The notes: generated from the sequence alone by a model not told the origin. 64,000 bases of DNA from an uncultured Hungatella sp. (GCA_947089145.1 CAMUJH010000011.1:20655-84654), one strand, 5' to 3'; shown: positions 8,470 to 16,193, counted from the stretch's first letter. Translations and numbers: made by a program.

Positions 8470-8661
8470 AGTGTTTTTCCAAATTCAAGTACCCGTCTCC
8501 CATTTTGGGCAGGCTTCGCCATTCCGCAGCAATAAACTACACTGCGGCTCCGCTCTGCCAATATGACCATGAGAACCCAATTCCTGTGCCAATGCTTCAG
8601 CAATTCCATCCTCAATCCTGATTCATTCTTTTATTTCTTCTTTTATCTGTTCTCGTTTTCT
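8470..8661 (-). other. Spacer between the two NusG-like genes, with a hairpin
   Basis: This 192-base gap has no convincing gene. It holds a perfect CCGCAG/CTGCGG stem (8524-8529 / 8542-8547) with a 12-base loop and no U-run. LoaP proteins are known to act through a leader RNA hairpin, so this is a candidate recognition element for one of the two antiterminators. No sequence match to a known element can be claimed. Confidence 0.3.
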
Positions 8662-9156
8662 TTATATCTCTTTCTCATAAATCTCCAACCCCACCGTTAT
8701 CTGCTTTCGGCTTCCGGCAAGAGGAATCTCGATCTCCGCCGTCCTTTTATGCCGGTCGATTTTCCGTATCAGATATTCCCGGTCTTTCAGCGGCCCGCTA
8801 GTTACAACGGTAGCCCCGTTTCTTATAACTCCCCTGGATATTCCAATAAGGGTACCATTGTCACACAGTTCCTTTAGATAGGGAATCTCACAGGGTGTCA
8901 AGGAGACTTCTCTGTTTTGTTTTGACCTCCCCTGCCGTCCTCCCTTCATCAGCACATTGGTTCCGGATACAAAAATACAGCCTGGCAAAGCCATCCTTTT
9001 CTCCAGATGCCACGTTCCGCCGTAACGCATCATACGCTGATACTGAAAGCATAGAATCTCTTCTGTTTCCCTCGACTCTACAAGCTCCAGATGTCCATCC
9101 AGGTAATCCGTCTCATTTCCCGCCTTACATTTCAGCAGATACCAGATTTTCCTCAT
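8662..9156 (-). CDS. NusG-family transcription antiterminator (LoaP/UpxY-like), first copy
   Basis: A 164-residue divergent NusG paralogue. It starts MRKIWYLLKCKAGNE and has a KOW-like segment, TVVTSGPLKDREYLIRKIDR, near the C-terminus. The ATG sits almost inside the ribosome site (AAGGGAGATGAGG), so the start is less certain than for its neighbour, though no better one is visible. It is the first gene behind the inverted-repeat switch at 9185-9414, like upxY genes behind invertible capsule promoters in Bacteroides. The two NusG-like proteins share little sequence, so they are not a recent duplication. Confidence 0.82.
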   Translation of the reverse strand: MRKIWYLLKCKAGNETDYLDGHLELVESRETEEILCFQYQRMMRYGGTWHLEKRMALPGCIFVSGTNVLMKGGRQGRSKQNREVSLTPCEIPYLKELCDNGTLIGISRGVIRNGATVVTSGPLKDREYLIRKIDRHKRTAEIEIPLAGSRKQITVGLEIYEKEI

Positions 9157-9184
9157 CTCCCTTAAAAATTAGTTGTAAAACTGC

Positions 9185-9209
9185 CGCTTAATTATCAGTT
9201 AAGCGACAC
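9185..9209. repeat. Left arm of a 25-bp perfect inverted repeat (candidate inversion site)
   Basis: The 25 bases are the exact reverse complement of 9390-9414. The arm is itself nearly palindromic, with half-sites CGCTTAA and TTAAGCG. It lies 28 bases upstream of the first NusG-like gene. In the leader RNA it would form a hairpin containing one G-U pair, followed by GTTTTA, a weaker version of the terminator at the right arm. Match extends to the flanks by no further base. Confidence 0.85.
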
Positions 9210-9313
9210 CTAAATAAAATTATGCGGGTATAATCATCAGAAATTTTATTAAATTTGTTTTATTTTTGTGAATTATTATGGAATTGCAGAAACAAAATAG
9301 CAAATTGCTCCTG

Positions 9314-9342
9314 TTGACACTGGTCAGAATTAATGATATAAT
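9314..9342 (+). promoter_or_regulatory. Consensus sigma-A promoter inside the inverted repeat, pointing away from the glycan operon
   Basis: TTGACA at 9314-9319 and TATAAT at 9337-9342 are separated by exactly 17 bases, a full consensus promoter. Transcription would start near 9349 and run rightward into the terminator at 9388-9424. No gene follows. If the segment between the repeats flipped, the -35 and -10 would lie at about 9280-9285 and 9257-9262 on the minus strand, with a start near 9250, driving the NusG-like operon. Confidence 0.85.
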
Positions 9343-9387
9343 CGAACTCGTTATAGAAAATTAGCTTTTTGGGTAATTATAAATGGA

Positions 9388-9424
9388 AAGTGTCGCTTAA
9401 CTGATAATTAAGCGACACTTTTTT
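9388..9424 (+). terminator. Strong intrinsic terminator built on the right inverted-repeat arm
   Basis: A 13-bp perfect stem (9388-9400 / 9408-9420) with a 7-base loop, followed by a run of six T ending at 9424. It would stop transcripts from the promoter at 9314-9342 after about 75 nucleotides. The inner 25 bases (9390-9414) are the right arm of the inverted repeat. The outer ACACTTTTTT stays in place on inversion, so this terminator exists in both orientations. Confidence 0.85.
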
Positions 9425-9441
9425 GCACTCTGAGCCAAAAA

Positions 9442-9640
9442 TCAATTATTACATTTTGGATCGCATCTTCCGATCATGCAGCTATGTTTTTTCGTATCTG
9501 CATTATAATTTAACCAGCCGTGCCAGTTCCTTACGTCTGCCTGTTTTCCCAGCACGCTGTTGGTAAATTGGATCAGCTTCGTTTTGTCTATATAGGTATC
9601 AGAACATACTGCAGACTGAAAACCAAAATTCCCGGATCTA
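9442..9640 (-). pseudogene. Remnant of an AAA-ATPase-like/PD-(D/E)XK nuclease family gene
   Basis: Reverse-strand reading gives GNFGFQSAVCSDTYIDKTKL followed by IQFTNSVLG. This resembles the N-terminal signature of the AAA-ATPase-like family, which usually reads close to SEIYVDKTGLI before the Walker motif. No start codon was found in frame, and the P-loop and all later domains are missing. The sequence continues as about 30 unrecognised residues to a TGA at 9442. It is most likely debris from deletion or recombination next to the switch region. Confidence 0.5.
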
Positions 9641-9684
9641 CAAATTCCCCCATCCCCAGCCCCTTTTCCTGAATCACATCCTGC

Positions 9685-10239
9685 TCACAAACAATACCTC
9701 TTAACCCCTGCCTGATCGCTCCCATGTTCCCCAATGATCTTTTCCATCCAAATCATATTGTACCAGCGGCCAAACTTATATCCGCATTTGTGAAACTCCC
9801 CCGCCTTAACAAAGCCAAGATGAGCGTGGAAATCAGCGCTGTTGCCTGTAAGGTACTCATCATCCCGTTCCGGGCAGCCAATACATGCATAAAGATTAAG
9901 GATGCCCATACTGGCCAGAGCGTTTTCCAGCGCTTCATAAAGAATCCTGCCTAACCCGCATTTCCTTGCATTGTGGTCAAGATAAATGGTCATTTCGCAG
10001 GACCAGTCATAGGCAGCCCTGCCCACAAAAGCGCCGGCATACGCATATCCCTCAATGCGCTCATCCTTTACAATAACCAGATAAGGGTATCTCTGGATTG
10101 TCTTTTCCATCCGGCCCTTAAATTCATCAAGAGACGGCGTATTGTACTCAAATGTGATCGCCGTGTTTTTAACATAGTAATCATAAATTTCCCGGAGGCG
10201 CCCGGCATCCTCCATTACAGCATTCCGAACAGTAACCAT
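9685..10239 (-). CDS. GNAT-family N-acetyltransferase (phosphinothricin/methionine-sulfoximine acetyltransferase-like)
   Basis: A 184-residue protein starting MVTVRNAVMEDAGRLREIY, the usual beginning of this GNAT group. The start at 10239 has AGGAG eight bases upstream. The longer reading frame upstream lacks support. The acetyl-CoA-binding motif is around HNARKCGLGRILYEALENAL. Close families acetylate small amine or sulfoximine compounds with acetyl-CoA in the cytoplasm. It stands alone, facing the remnant region, with no linked pathway genes. Confidence 0.82.
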   Translation of the reverse strand: MVTVRNAVMEDAGRLREIYDYYVKNTAITFEYNTPSLDEFKGRMEKTIQRYPYLVIVKDERIEGYAYAGAFVGRAAYDWSCEMTIYLDHNARKCGLGRILYEALENALASMGILNLYACIGCPERDDEYLTGNSADFHAHLGFVKAGEFHKCGYKFGRWYNMIWMEKIIGEHGSDQAGVKRYCL

Positions 10240-10448
10240 AGCCTTCTCCTCTGCAGACAGCCAAATTAATTTTTCAATTTTCAAATGATTCCGTTTATTT
10301 ATGCCCATAACTCCTGGCCTTTTTGACATTATACCCTATGCCCGCTTATTTCACAATCCGCTATTTCTCATTCCTCACCGTTTTCATACTGCCAGATCTG
10401 TGGTATACTTGGAAAACCAAAGCTTCAGGCAGATGGAGGAGGAATCAT

Positions 10449-10988
10449 ATGCGGAAAGTCACTTTATATATTGCAGTAAGCCTGGACGGATACATTGCAG
10501 ACAGGAACGGAGATGTGGACTGGCTAAACGGACAGTGCAGCGATGCAGAAAATCCAGACACTTATTCCGATTTTGTCAAAAATGTGGATACGGTTATCAT
10601 GGGGTGGAAAACCTACCGCCAAGTGGCAGAGAAGCTTTCGCCAGACAAATGGGTTTATTCTGAATTGACAAGCTATATAATCACTCACAGGGCATTGCCC
10701 TCAACGGATAATCTTAAGTTTGTGCAGGACAGTCCCTGCCGGATTGTTCAAACCCTGAAATCAGTCCCTGGAAAAGGAATATGGATCTGCGGCGGGGCAA
10801 GCATTATCCAGCCTTTGGTGCAGGCTCAGTTGATCGATGAATACTACATTTCCATCATTCCGACACTTTTAGGCTCCGGCATCCCTCTCTGGGGCAAAAC
10901 AGAAAAAGAGATAAAGCTTCAGTTGATTCGTACACAGTCCTATAACGGGATAACAGAACTTGTTTATACCCGTCGGCAATTGACCTAA
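10449..10988 (+). CDS. Dihydrofolate reductase-family protein (RibD C-terminal/YyaP-like)
   Basis: A 179-residue plus-strand gene with GGAGGAGG just before the ATG. The N-terminus MRKVTLYIAVSLDGYIADRN and the motif VIMGWKTYRQV are hallmarks of the DHFR/RibD reductase fold. WICGGASIIQPLVQ near residue 115 is the NADPH-binding glycine motif. These stand-alone proteins are common in Firmicutes; their physiological substrate is mostly unknown, and true dihydrofolate reduction should not be assumed. It ends in a bidirectional terminator shared with the convergent flavoprotein gene. Confidence 0.87.
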   Translation: MRKVTLYIAVSLDGYIADRNGDVDWLNGQCSDAENPDTYSDFVKNVDTVIMGWKTYRQVAEKLSPDKWVYSELTSYIITHRALPSTDNLKFVQDSPCRIVQTLKSVPGKGIWICGGASIIQPLVQAQLIDEYYISIIPTLLGSGIPLWGKTEKEIKLQLIRTQSYNGITELVYTRRQLT

Positions 10989-11019
10989 GTGTCCCCCAGA
11001 ATTTCAGAAAACGCAGAGA

Positions 11020-11075
11020 AAGAGGCCTGCAAAGAAGCAGATATCCCTTTCCTCTGCTTCCTCGCAAACCTCTTT
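11020..11075. terminator. Bidirectional terminator between convergent genes
   Basis: A long imperfect hairpin (AGAGGCCTGCAAAGAAGCAG pairing with the stretch 11054-11073) flanked by A- and T-rich ends on both sides. It lies between the DHFR-like gene (+) and the flavoprotein gene (-) and can serve both. Confidence 0.7.
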
Positions 11076-11096
11076 TCCGGCATTTCTAAACGATGC

Positions 11097-12971
11097 TTAT
11101 TTTAATGCTGCCTCAGCAGCGGCCTTTCCCGCAAACCGTCCCATAGTTGCGCAGAACTGGATGGAAGTTCCGGAACAGGGGTACGCATGGTACAAAAGCT
11201 GGCCATTGGCCACTTCGCCTGCCGCATAGAGCCCTGGGATCGTCTGCCCGTCAACAGATACCACCTCTCCGTTCATGGTCACTTTCGGGCCGCCAAAGGT
11301 TCCCGTCAGACCGGATGTGCCGATCTTTACAGCGTAAAACGGCGCAGTATTTATGGCATTTAATAATGACACATCCTTTTCCAGCGTGCTCTCCATGCTG
11401 CCCTTGTCGCCTCTGGCAGGTTTACCGAACTCCGTGTCATTGCCGCTTTCGCAGATGGCGTTGTAGGAGTCAATGGTTGCCTTCAGCGTGGAACCGTCCA
11501 TCTCCAGCTGCTTTGCCAGATCCTCGACAGTATCCGCTTTAAACGCCGTCCCTGCCTCTACGGCATCCTCCAGCCCCTCAAGAGGGTACTGGGAATCCAT
11601 GATGCTGTAATAATAGGAATATCCCTCATCAAAATACAGGATCTTGCTGCGGTTAAACCAGTATGCCGATTCATCGGCGAACCTTTTTCCCGCCGGGGTG
11701 ACATTGAGAAATACTCCCCCCGGGTCCTGCAGCCCCGTAGGCCCTACATCCATAGGATTCACGATAGCCCCGCCGCCAGCCACAATCTCAGCGCCCGCAT
11801 CTCTGGCCATAACCAGGCCGTCGCCCTGATGGGCCTCTCCTAAAAAGGTTCCATAGGTTCCGAATGCGGGACAATACTCCTCCACCAGTTTCTGGTCATT
11901 GGCAAAACCGCCTGTGGCCAGTATGACGCTCTTGGCAAGAATCTCCACCTTTCGCCCCTCATTTTCACAGATAACGCCTTTCACCGCGCCGTCCTCTATG
12001 ATCAGTTCCGTAGCCGGAGTCTCCAGGCGCACTTCAACTCCCGCCTTCTCTGCCGCCTCAATCATAGGAAGGATAAATCCGGTTCCGCCCATATCCAAGG
12101 TCTTGTGATTCCGCAGAGGATTCTGTCTGGGATCATTATAGGAAAACGTAACCTTGCCGAACTCTACGCCCCGCTCCTGCAGCCACTGCACCGTCTCCGG
12201 GCCTGCAGCCGCAATGGTCTTCAGCATCTCCCCGTCCACATGCCCCTCGCCTTTCTCGATCCAGTACTCAACCAGAGCCTCTGGGGAATCCTCAATGCCC
12301 TGCTCCTTCTGCATATCCGTTCCCGCTGCCAGCAGCTCCCCGCCGCAGGTAATGGAAGCGCCTCCAAGGGAAGCCATTTTCTCCACAAGGATCACTTTGG
12401 CACTGTTGTCAGCCGCAGACACTGCCGCACTTAACCCTGCCAGTCCGCCTCCCACTACCACAACATCCGTCTCCAGTTTTTCATCCTCTTTTGCTTCCTT
12501 TGCCAGGCTGACAGCCTTCAAGGCTTCCACGTCTGCCCCTGCCTGTCCCAGCGCATCCGCCGCTGCCGTCAGGATGGCGTTGCTGGTAATGGTAGCTCCA
12601 GACACCGCGTCAATTCCAAGGCCCTGGGCTTCCACAATCGCTGCCGGTATTTTTTCAATAGCAGGATCTGAGATCCCCGCTGTCTCGCTGTGCTCTTTTA
12701 CTGTCACGGATTGGATGGCATCTTCAGTTACCACCACTTCCACGTTTACATCGCCGCCCATGCCCTTTGCCGCCGCCATGTAGGTTCCAGGTACAAAAGC
12801 GCCGTCCTTTGGCGCCTGGGTTTCCGCCTGGGTGCTTGTCTCTGCTGCCGTTTCCGCTGCCGTCGTCCCGGCCGCCGTGGTTTCCGGAGCCGCACTGCCG
12901 CCGCAGCCTGTAAGGGATGCGCACATTGCCGCCGCCAGCATTGCACAATACCATCTCTTCTTGTTTCTCAT
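11097..12971 (-). CDS. FMN- and FAD-containing reductase lipoprotein (fumarate/urocanate reductase-like)
   Basis: A 624-residue secreted lipoprotein; lipobox around SLTGCGGS, Cys at about residue 22. An FMN-bind domain follows, with the covalent-FMN motif VSGATITSNA, the kind of site modified by the flavin transferase ApbE. The FAD-binding domain starts VVVVGGGLAGLSAAVS, continues to GTSIQFCATMGRFAG and belongs to the succinate dehydrogenase/fumarate reductase flavoprotein family. It probably faces outward and reduces an enoate-type acceptor for anaerobic respiration. The start has GAAGGAGG upstream. No ApbE or electron-donor gene is in the window. It is divergent from a MerR regulator. Confidence 0.87.
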   Translation of the reverse strand: MRNKKRWYCAMLAAAMCASLTGCGGSAAPETTAAGTTAAETAAETSTQAETQAPKDGAFVPGTYMAAAKGMGGDVNVEVVVTEDAIQSVTVKEHSETAGISDPAIEKIPAAIVEAQGLGIDAVSGATITSNAILTAAADALGQAGADVEALKAVSLAKEAKEDEKLETDVVVVGGGLAGLSAAVSAADNSAKVILVEKMASLGGASITCGGELLAAGTDMQKEQGIEDSPEALVEYWIEKGEGHVDGEMLKTIAAAGPETVQWLQERGVEFGKVTFSYNDPRQNPLRNHKTLDMGGTGFILPMIEAAEKAGVEVRLETPATELIIEDGAVKGVICENEGRKVEILAKSVILATGGFANDQKLVEEYCPAFGTYGTFLGEAHQGDGLVMARDAGAEIVAGGGAIVNPMDVGPTGLQDPGGVFLNVTPAGKRFADESAYWFNRSKILYFDEGYSYYYSIMDSQYPLEGLEDAVEAGTAFKADTVEDLAKQLEMDGSTLKATIDSYNAICESGNDTEFGKPARGDKGSMESTLEKDVSLLNAINTAPFYAVKIGTSGLTGTFGGPKVTMNGEVVSVDGQTIPGLYAAGEVANGQLLYHAYPCSGTSIQFCATMGRFAGKAAAEAALK

Positions 12972-13008
12972 AATGACCTCCTTCTCGTTTCTATTTGCTG
13001 TCACATTA

Positions 13009-13039
13009 ATAGTAAACCGTCCTCCAAAGTCACAGTCAA
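13009..13039 (-). promoter_or_regulatory. MerR-type promoter with a 19-bp spacer, upstream of the flavoprotein gene
   Basis: On the minus strand TTGACT (13034-13039) and TACTAT (13009-13014) are 19 bases apart. That over-long spacing is the classic feature of promoters activated by MerR-family proteins. A MerR-family gene diverges from this point. A 17-base reading with TTTACT as the -10 is also possible. Confidence 0.55.
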
Positions 13040-13250
13040 GAAAATATTTTTAGGCTATTAGCCTTTATTCTTCTGCTCTTTTTCATATATTTTTGTGCAA
13101 TTTATCCTATAATGGAAGAAAAAAACTCCATAACCGTATCCCCGGGGAATGGTTTTTCTATTGTATCTTCCGACAAACTATGTTATGATCAGAAGAATCC
13201 CTTATGGAACATATTTAAAAAAAGCTCTGAAAAAGGAAGGTTGACCAGCT

Positions 13251-14270
13251 ATGAGGATTCGCGAAGTAATGCACGGAACCGGTCTGAGTAAAAAAAGCAT
13301 CCATCACTACATCCAGGAGGGCCTTCTGAAACCGAAAGCAGATGCCAACGGTTATTTTGACTTTTCCGAAGATGATCTGGAAAGGCTTATTCTAATCCGC
13401 CAGTTGAGAGATCTGGACATTCCTGTAAAAGACATACTCCGGATTCTTAACCATCCCGAAACCGCCATATTCATCCTGGCTTATCACCGGCGGAAGCTTC
13501 GCCGCAGAAAAGAGCTTCTTAAATGGCAGTATGAAAAAATATCCGCTTTGGAGAAAAAGCTGGTTTCCGTTCCTCCCATGACCCAGCTGGCCTGTATTTA
13601 TGAAAACCGCCAGGCCTTTTCCTTCCCCCCTGAAGACTCCCTTCCTATTGACGACGTTGACGCGGAGATCATTGCCTGCCATTTTTGGGGGAACCGAATG
13701 CGCAGCCTGGAATTAACGGAATATCGGAAATATTTGTATGGCCGTCTCCAGCAGCGCATAATCACTCACCAGACAAAAGAAAACGTCGCGCTGCGCAATT
13801 ACCTCTGCTCTCTAAAGCCGCCGGAGATTGTATCCGAATATTTTCTCACCAAAGATCAGCTCTATGAGGAACTTCTCTGTCTGACTCCTGACAGATATCC
13901 GGAATATTCGGACAAGATCATTTCCGCCATAGCAGAAAATCTGGGCAAGCCTGCCTGGATCTTTGCCTGGAAAAAATATTACCACTGTTACCTATACCCC
14001 TCATCCGTCTATTATGATGATGAGACAAACATCCAATTATTCAGCGAGATCTTGCCGGAATATAAAACATACCAGGAAAATGCCAGAGCCTGCTGCAGTT
14101 ATGTATTTCATCATTTCAATTCCAAATCCGGGGCTGCCTTAAAAGACAGCCTGCTGAAAGCATTGGACGGATACATGGATCTAAACTCCAGCCATCATAT
14201 GATCCTTTTAGGCCTCTACGCATTTAAGCTGCAGAAAACGGATCGGCGCCATGATTCTTCATCCGCCTGA
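13251..14270 (+). CDS. MerR-family transcriptional regulator with a long effector domain
   Basis: A 339-residue protein. The winged HTH is at residues 1-70: MRIREVMHGTGLSKKSIHHY, then the wing and the LRDLDIPVKDILRIL helix. The remaining 270 residues are much longer than the usual short MerR sensor domain and were not recognised. It diverges from the FMN/FAD reductase gene, whose promoter has the 19-bp MerR spacing, so it probably controls that gene. Its 3' end overlaps the convergent MATE gene by 47 bases. Confidence 0.82.
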   Translation: MRIREVMHGTGLSKKSIHHYIQEGLLKPKADANGYFDFSEDDLERLILIRQLRDLDIPVKDILRILNHPETAIFILAYHRRKLRRRKELLKWQYEKISALEKKLVSVPPMTQLACIYENRQAFSFPPEDSLPIDDVDAEIIACHFWGNRMRSLELTEYRKYLYGRLQQRIITHQTKENVALRNYLCSLKPPEIVSEYFLTKDQLYEELLCLTPDRYPEYSDKIISAIAENLGKPAWIFAWKKYYHCYLYPSSVYYDDETNIQLFSEILPEYKTYQENARACCSYVFHHFNSKSGAALKDSLLKALDGYMDLNSSHHMILLGLYAFKLQKTDRRHDSSSA

Positions 14271-15585
14271 AGCAGATAACAAAAAACAGAATCCCGTATA
14301 CAGTGGTAATAGGCGTAGCCAGCCCCATTCCCACAAGGGAAGCGCCGGGAATCCGGGACATGAGGACGGAAACAGGAATGCGCACGCATAGCGCGGAGGT
14401 AACTCCCTGAATCATCACAGGAATGCTTTTTCCGCTTCCATTAAAATAGCCGATGCTGCTGAACAGAATACAGGTAAGGATGCAGTCTGCAGAAAATCCC
14501 TTCAGGTAATCTGCACTCTGAGCAATAACCTGAGGGTCATGGGTAAACGCTGCAGACAAGAAACTTCCCCCGAAAAACCCTGCCAGAAAAATCACCACGC
14601 CCACGCTGCATCCCGTGATCATGGCTGTGCGGACGCCCGTCCAGGCCCGCTGTCTTTTCCCTGCGCCTATATTCTGCGCCACAAAGGCTGAAACGCTCTG
14701 CATTACCGAAGACGGAACCAGCATAATGAAAGACACGATCTTGGAAGCCACGCCATAGCCTGCTGACGGCATCAGCCCCATATGGTTCACAATGGAGTTG
14801 ACCACCAGAAAGGAAATCTGCACCATAGCCTCCTGCAGCGCAATGGGCACTCCTATATTCAGTATCCTTTTCAGCTCCCTCTCATAGATCCGGCACTGGG
14901 CAAGGGAAAAGCGAATAGGAAGCTTCTGCCTCCGGATAATCGCTGCCGACAAAACCACGGATACCAGCTGGGCAAACACGGTTGCAAGAGCAGCCCCTGC
15001 CACGTCCATCCCAAATCCCCCGATCAAAAGCAGATCTCCTATAATATTAACCACGCATGCGATCCCTACAAACAAAAACGGCAGGTTTGCATTTCCCACT
15101 CCCCGAAGCACGCCGCTGATCACGTTGTAGGCAATGATCACCACAATGCCCGCCGAACAGATCCGGATATAAAGGATGGTTTTGTCCACCGACTGGGACG
15201 GCACCTGCAAAAGCGTGACGATCTTTCCGGCAAGCATCTCAAGCACCACTGTCGCCCCGATTCCTATGGCGGCAAACAGCAAAATCGTGGTTCCCACTGT
15301 ATTCCCCGCCTCCTCCGGCTTCTTCTCCCCTATGTGCTGCCCTATGACAACCGTGGAACCCATAGCCAGACTGGTAATAATAAAGGTCACCATCTGCATA
15401 AAGGAACTTCCTGTTCCTACGGCGGAAATGCTGGCCGCATCCCCGAACTGCCCCACCACCATCAGATCCACCGCTCCGTAAGCCGCCTGCAGAATCAGCG
15501 CTCCCAGCACCGGAACTGCAAAGCGGATCAAGGACCCGAATACCGGCCCCTCCACAAACGAAAGTTCTTTCTTCATCTTTTCCAT
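14224..15585 (-). CDS. MATE-family multidrug efflux transporter
   Basis: A 453-residue polytopic membrane protein. It starts MEKMKKELSFVEGPVFG and has two homologous halves with about 12 membrane segments, as expected for cation-coupled MATE exporters. GAGGAAAT before the ATG supports the start. The gene begins two bases after the MarR stop codon, so the two form one operon. The regulator likely represses the pump until a substrate is present. The substrate cannot be predicted. Confidence 0.9.
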   Translation of the reverse strand: MEKMKKELSFVEGPVFGSLIRFAVPVLGALILQAAYGAVDLMVVGQFGDAASISAVGTGSSFMQMVTFIITSLAMGSTVVIGQHIGEKKPEEAGNTVGTTILLFAAIGIGATVVLEMLAGKIVTLLQVPSQSVDKTILYIRICSAGIVVIIAYNVISGVLRGVGNANLPFLFVGIACVVNIIGDLLLIGGFGMDVAGAALATVFAQLVSVVLSAAIIRRQKLPIRFSLAQCRIYERELKRILNIGVPIALQEAMVQISFLVVNSIVNHMGLMPSAGYGVASKIVSFIMLVPSSVMQSVSAFVAQNIGAGKRQRAWTGVRTAMITGCSVGVVIFLAGFFGGSFLSAAFTHDPQVIAQSADYLKGFSADCILTCILFSSIGYFNGSGKSIPVMIQGVTSALCVRIPVSVLMSRIPGASLVGMGLATPITTVYGILFFVICFRRMKNHGADPFSAA

Positions 15586-15586
15586 C

Positions 15587-16033
15587 TCACATTTCCTCCT
15601 GCCTGCCTGGCATACTGTCATGAAGCTTCTCTATGATTTCCACCGCTTCCCGGACCTGATCATCCGATATATCCTCTAAATTCTTCACCCAATCCCTGTG
15701 AAAATCCCTGACATACTTTTTCACATGGGCAGCCCCCTTATCTGTCAGCTTTAAAAGGCTTACCCTTTTATCCCCCTTGTCTCCCCGCTTCTCCACCATC
15801 CCCATAGCCTCCATCTCCTGTATCAGCTTCGTGATGCTGGGCATTGTAATATTCATCCTTGTGCTCACGTCACTGACCCGGCACTCCCCCTGCCTGAGGC
15901 ACGTCTCCTCCACCTGCTCCAGAACATGAATATGGCGGGGCTTCATCCCCTTGGGAAGCTCCGGCATTGTCTCCACAATATGCTTTGCCGTAAAGCACAC
16001 ATCCAAAAGACTCTTTAACCCGTTGGCAGTCAT
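15587..16033 (-). CDS. MarR-family transcriptional regulator
   Basis: A 148-residue winged-helix protein. The DNA-binding part reads CRVSDVSTRMNITMPSITKL with the wing KRGDKGDKRVSLLKLTDKG. It is first in a two-gene operon with the MATE pump. A 10-bp-arm palindrome at 16065-16092, 32 bases upstream of its start, is its probable operator, which suggests autoregulation. The ligand is unknown. Confidence 0.9.
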   Translation of the reverse strand: MTANGLKSLLDVCFTAKHIVETMPELPKGMKPRHIHVLEQVEETCLRQGECRVSDVSTRMNITMPSITKLIQEMEAMGMVEKRGDKGDKRVSLLKLTDKGAAHVKKYVRDFHRDWVKNLEDISDDQVREAVEIIEKLHDSMPGRQEEM

Positions 16034-16064
16034 ACGCTCCCGTCCTCCTTACCCTTGCAATTTA

Positions 16065-16092
16065 TTTACTATTAATAATTACTAATAGTAAA
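16065..16092. promoter_or_regulatory. Palindromic operator upstream of marR-MATE
   Basis: Perfect arms TTTACTATTA (16065-16074) and TAATAGTAAA (16083-16092) with an 8-base spacer. It lies in the promoter region of the MarR gene. MarR dimers typically bind AT-rich palindromes of this kind. Confidence 0.65.
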
Positions 16093-16133
16093 TATATACT
16101 ATCTCAGTCCATTTGTCAACCCTGAAACCATAA

Positions 16134-16166
16134 AACCGCCAAGGGGTCAATCCCACCCAGGCGGTT
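16134..16166 (-). terminator. Terminator of the D-amino-acid/peptide operon
   Basis: Stem AACCGCC (16134-16140) with GGCGGTT (16160-16166). On the minus strand the stem is followed by a TTTT-type tail. It lies 28 bases past the aldolase stop and separates that operon from marR. Confidence 0.65.
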
Positions 16167-16193
16167 CTACATGTTCCTCTCTTAAATTTCCAT

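Noticed and set aside
8382-8615. 77-codon minus-strand frame between the NusG-like genes
   Set aside because: It overlaps the start of the second NusG-like gene in another frame, has no recognisable product and no clear ribosome site.
9185-9414. MITE or small insertion element, given the terminal inverted repeats
   Set aside because: No target-site duplication is visible at the ends, and the enclosed segment holds a consensus promoter placed exactly before a NusG-like operon. A promoter switch explains this better, though a MITE origin is not excluded.
12154-12783. 209-codon plus-strand frame opposite the flavoprotein gene
   Set aside because: Antisense shadow with a low-complexity Ser/Pro/Ala composition; the minus strand encodes a clear FMN/FAD enzyme.
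14782-15636. 284-codon plus-strand frame opposite the MATE gene
   Set aside because: Antisense shadow: His- and Pro-rich, no domain, while the minus strand encodes an intact MATE protein.
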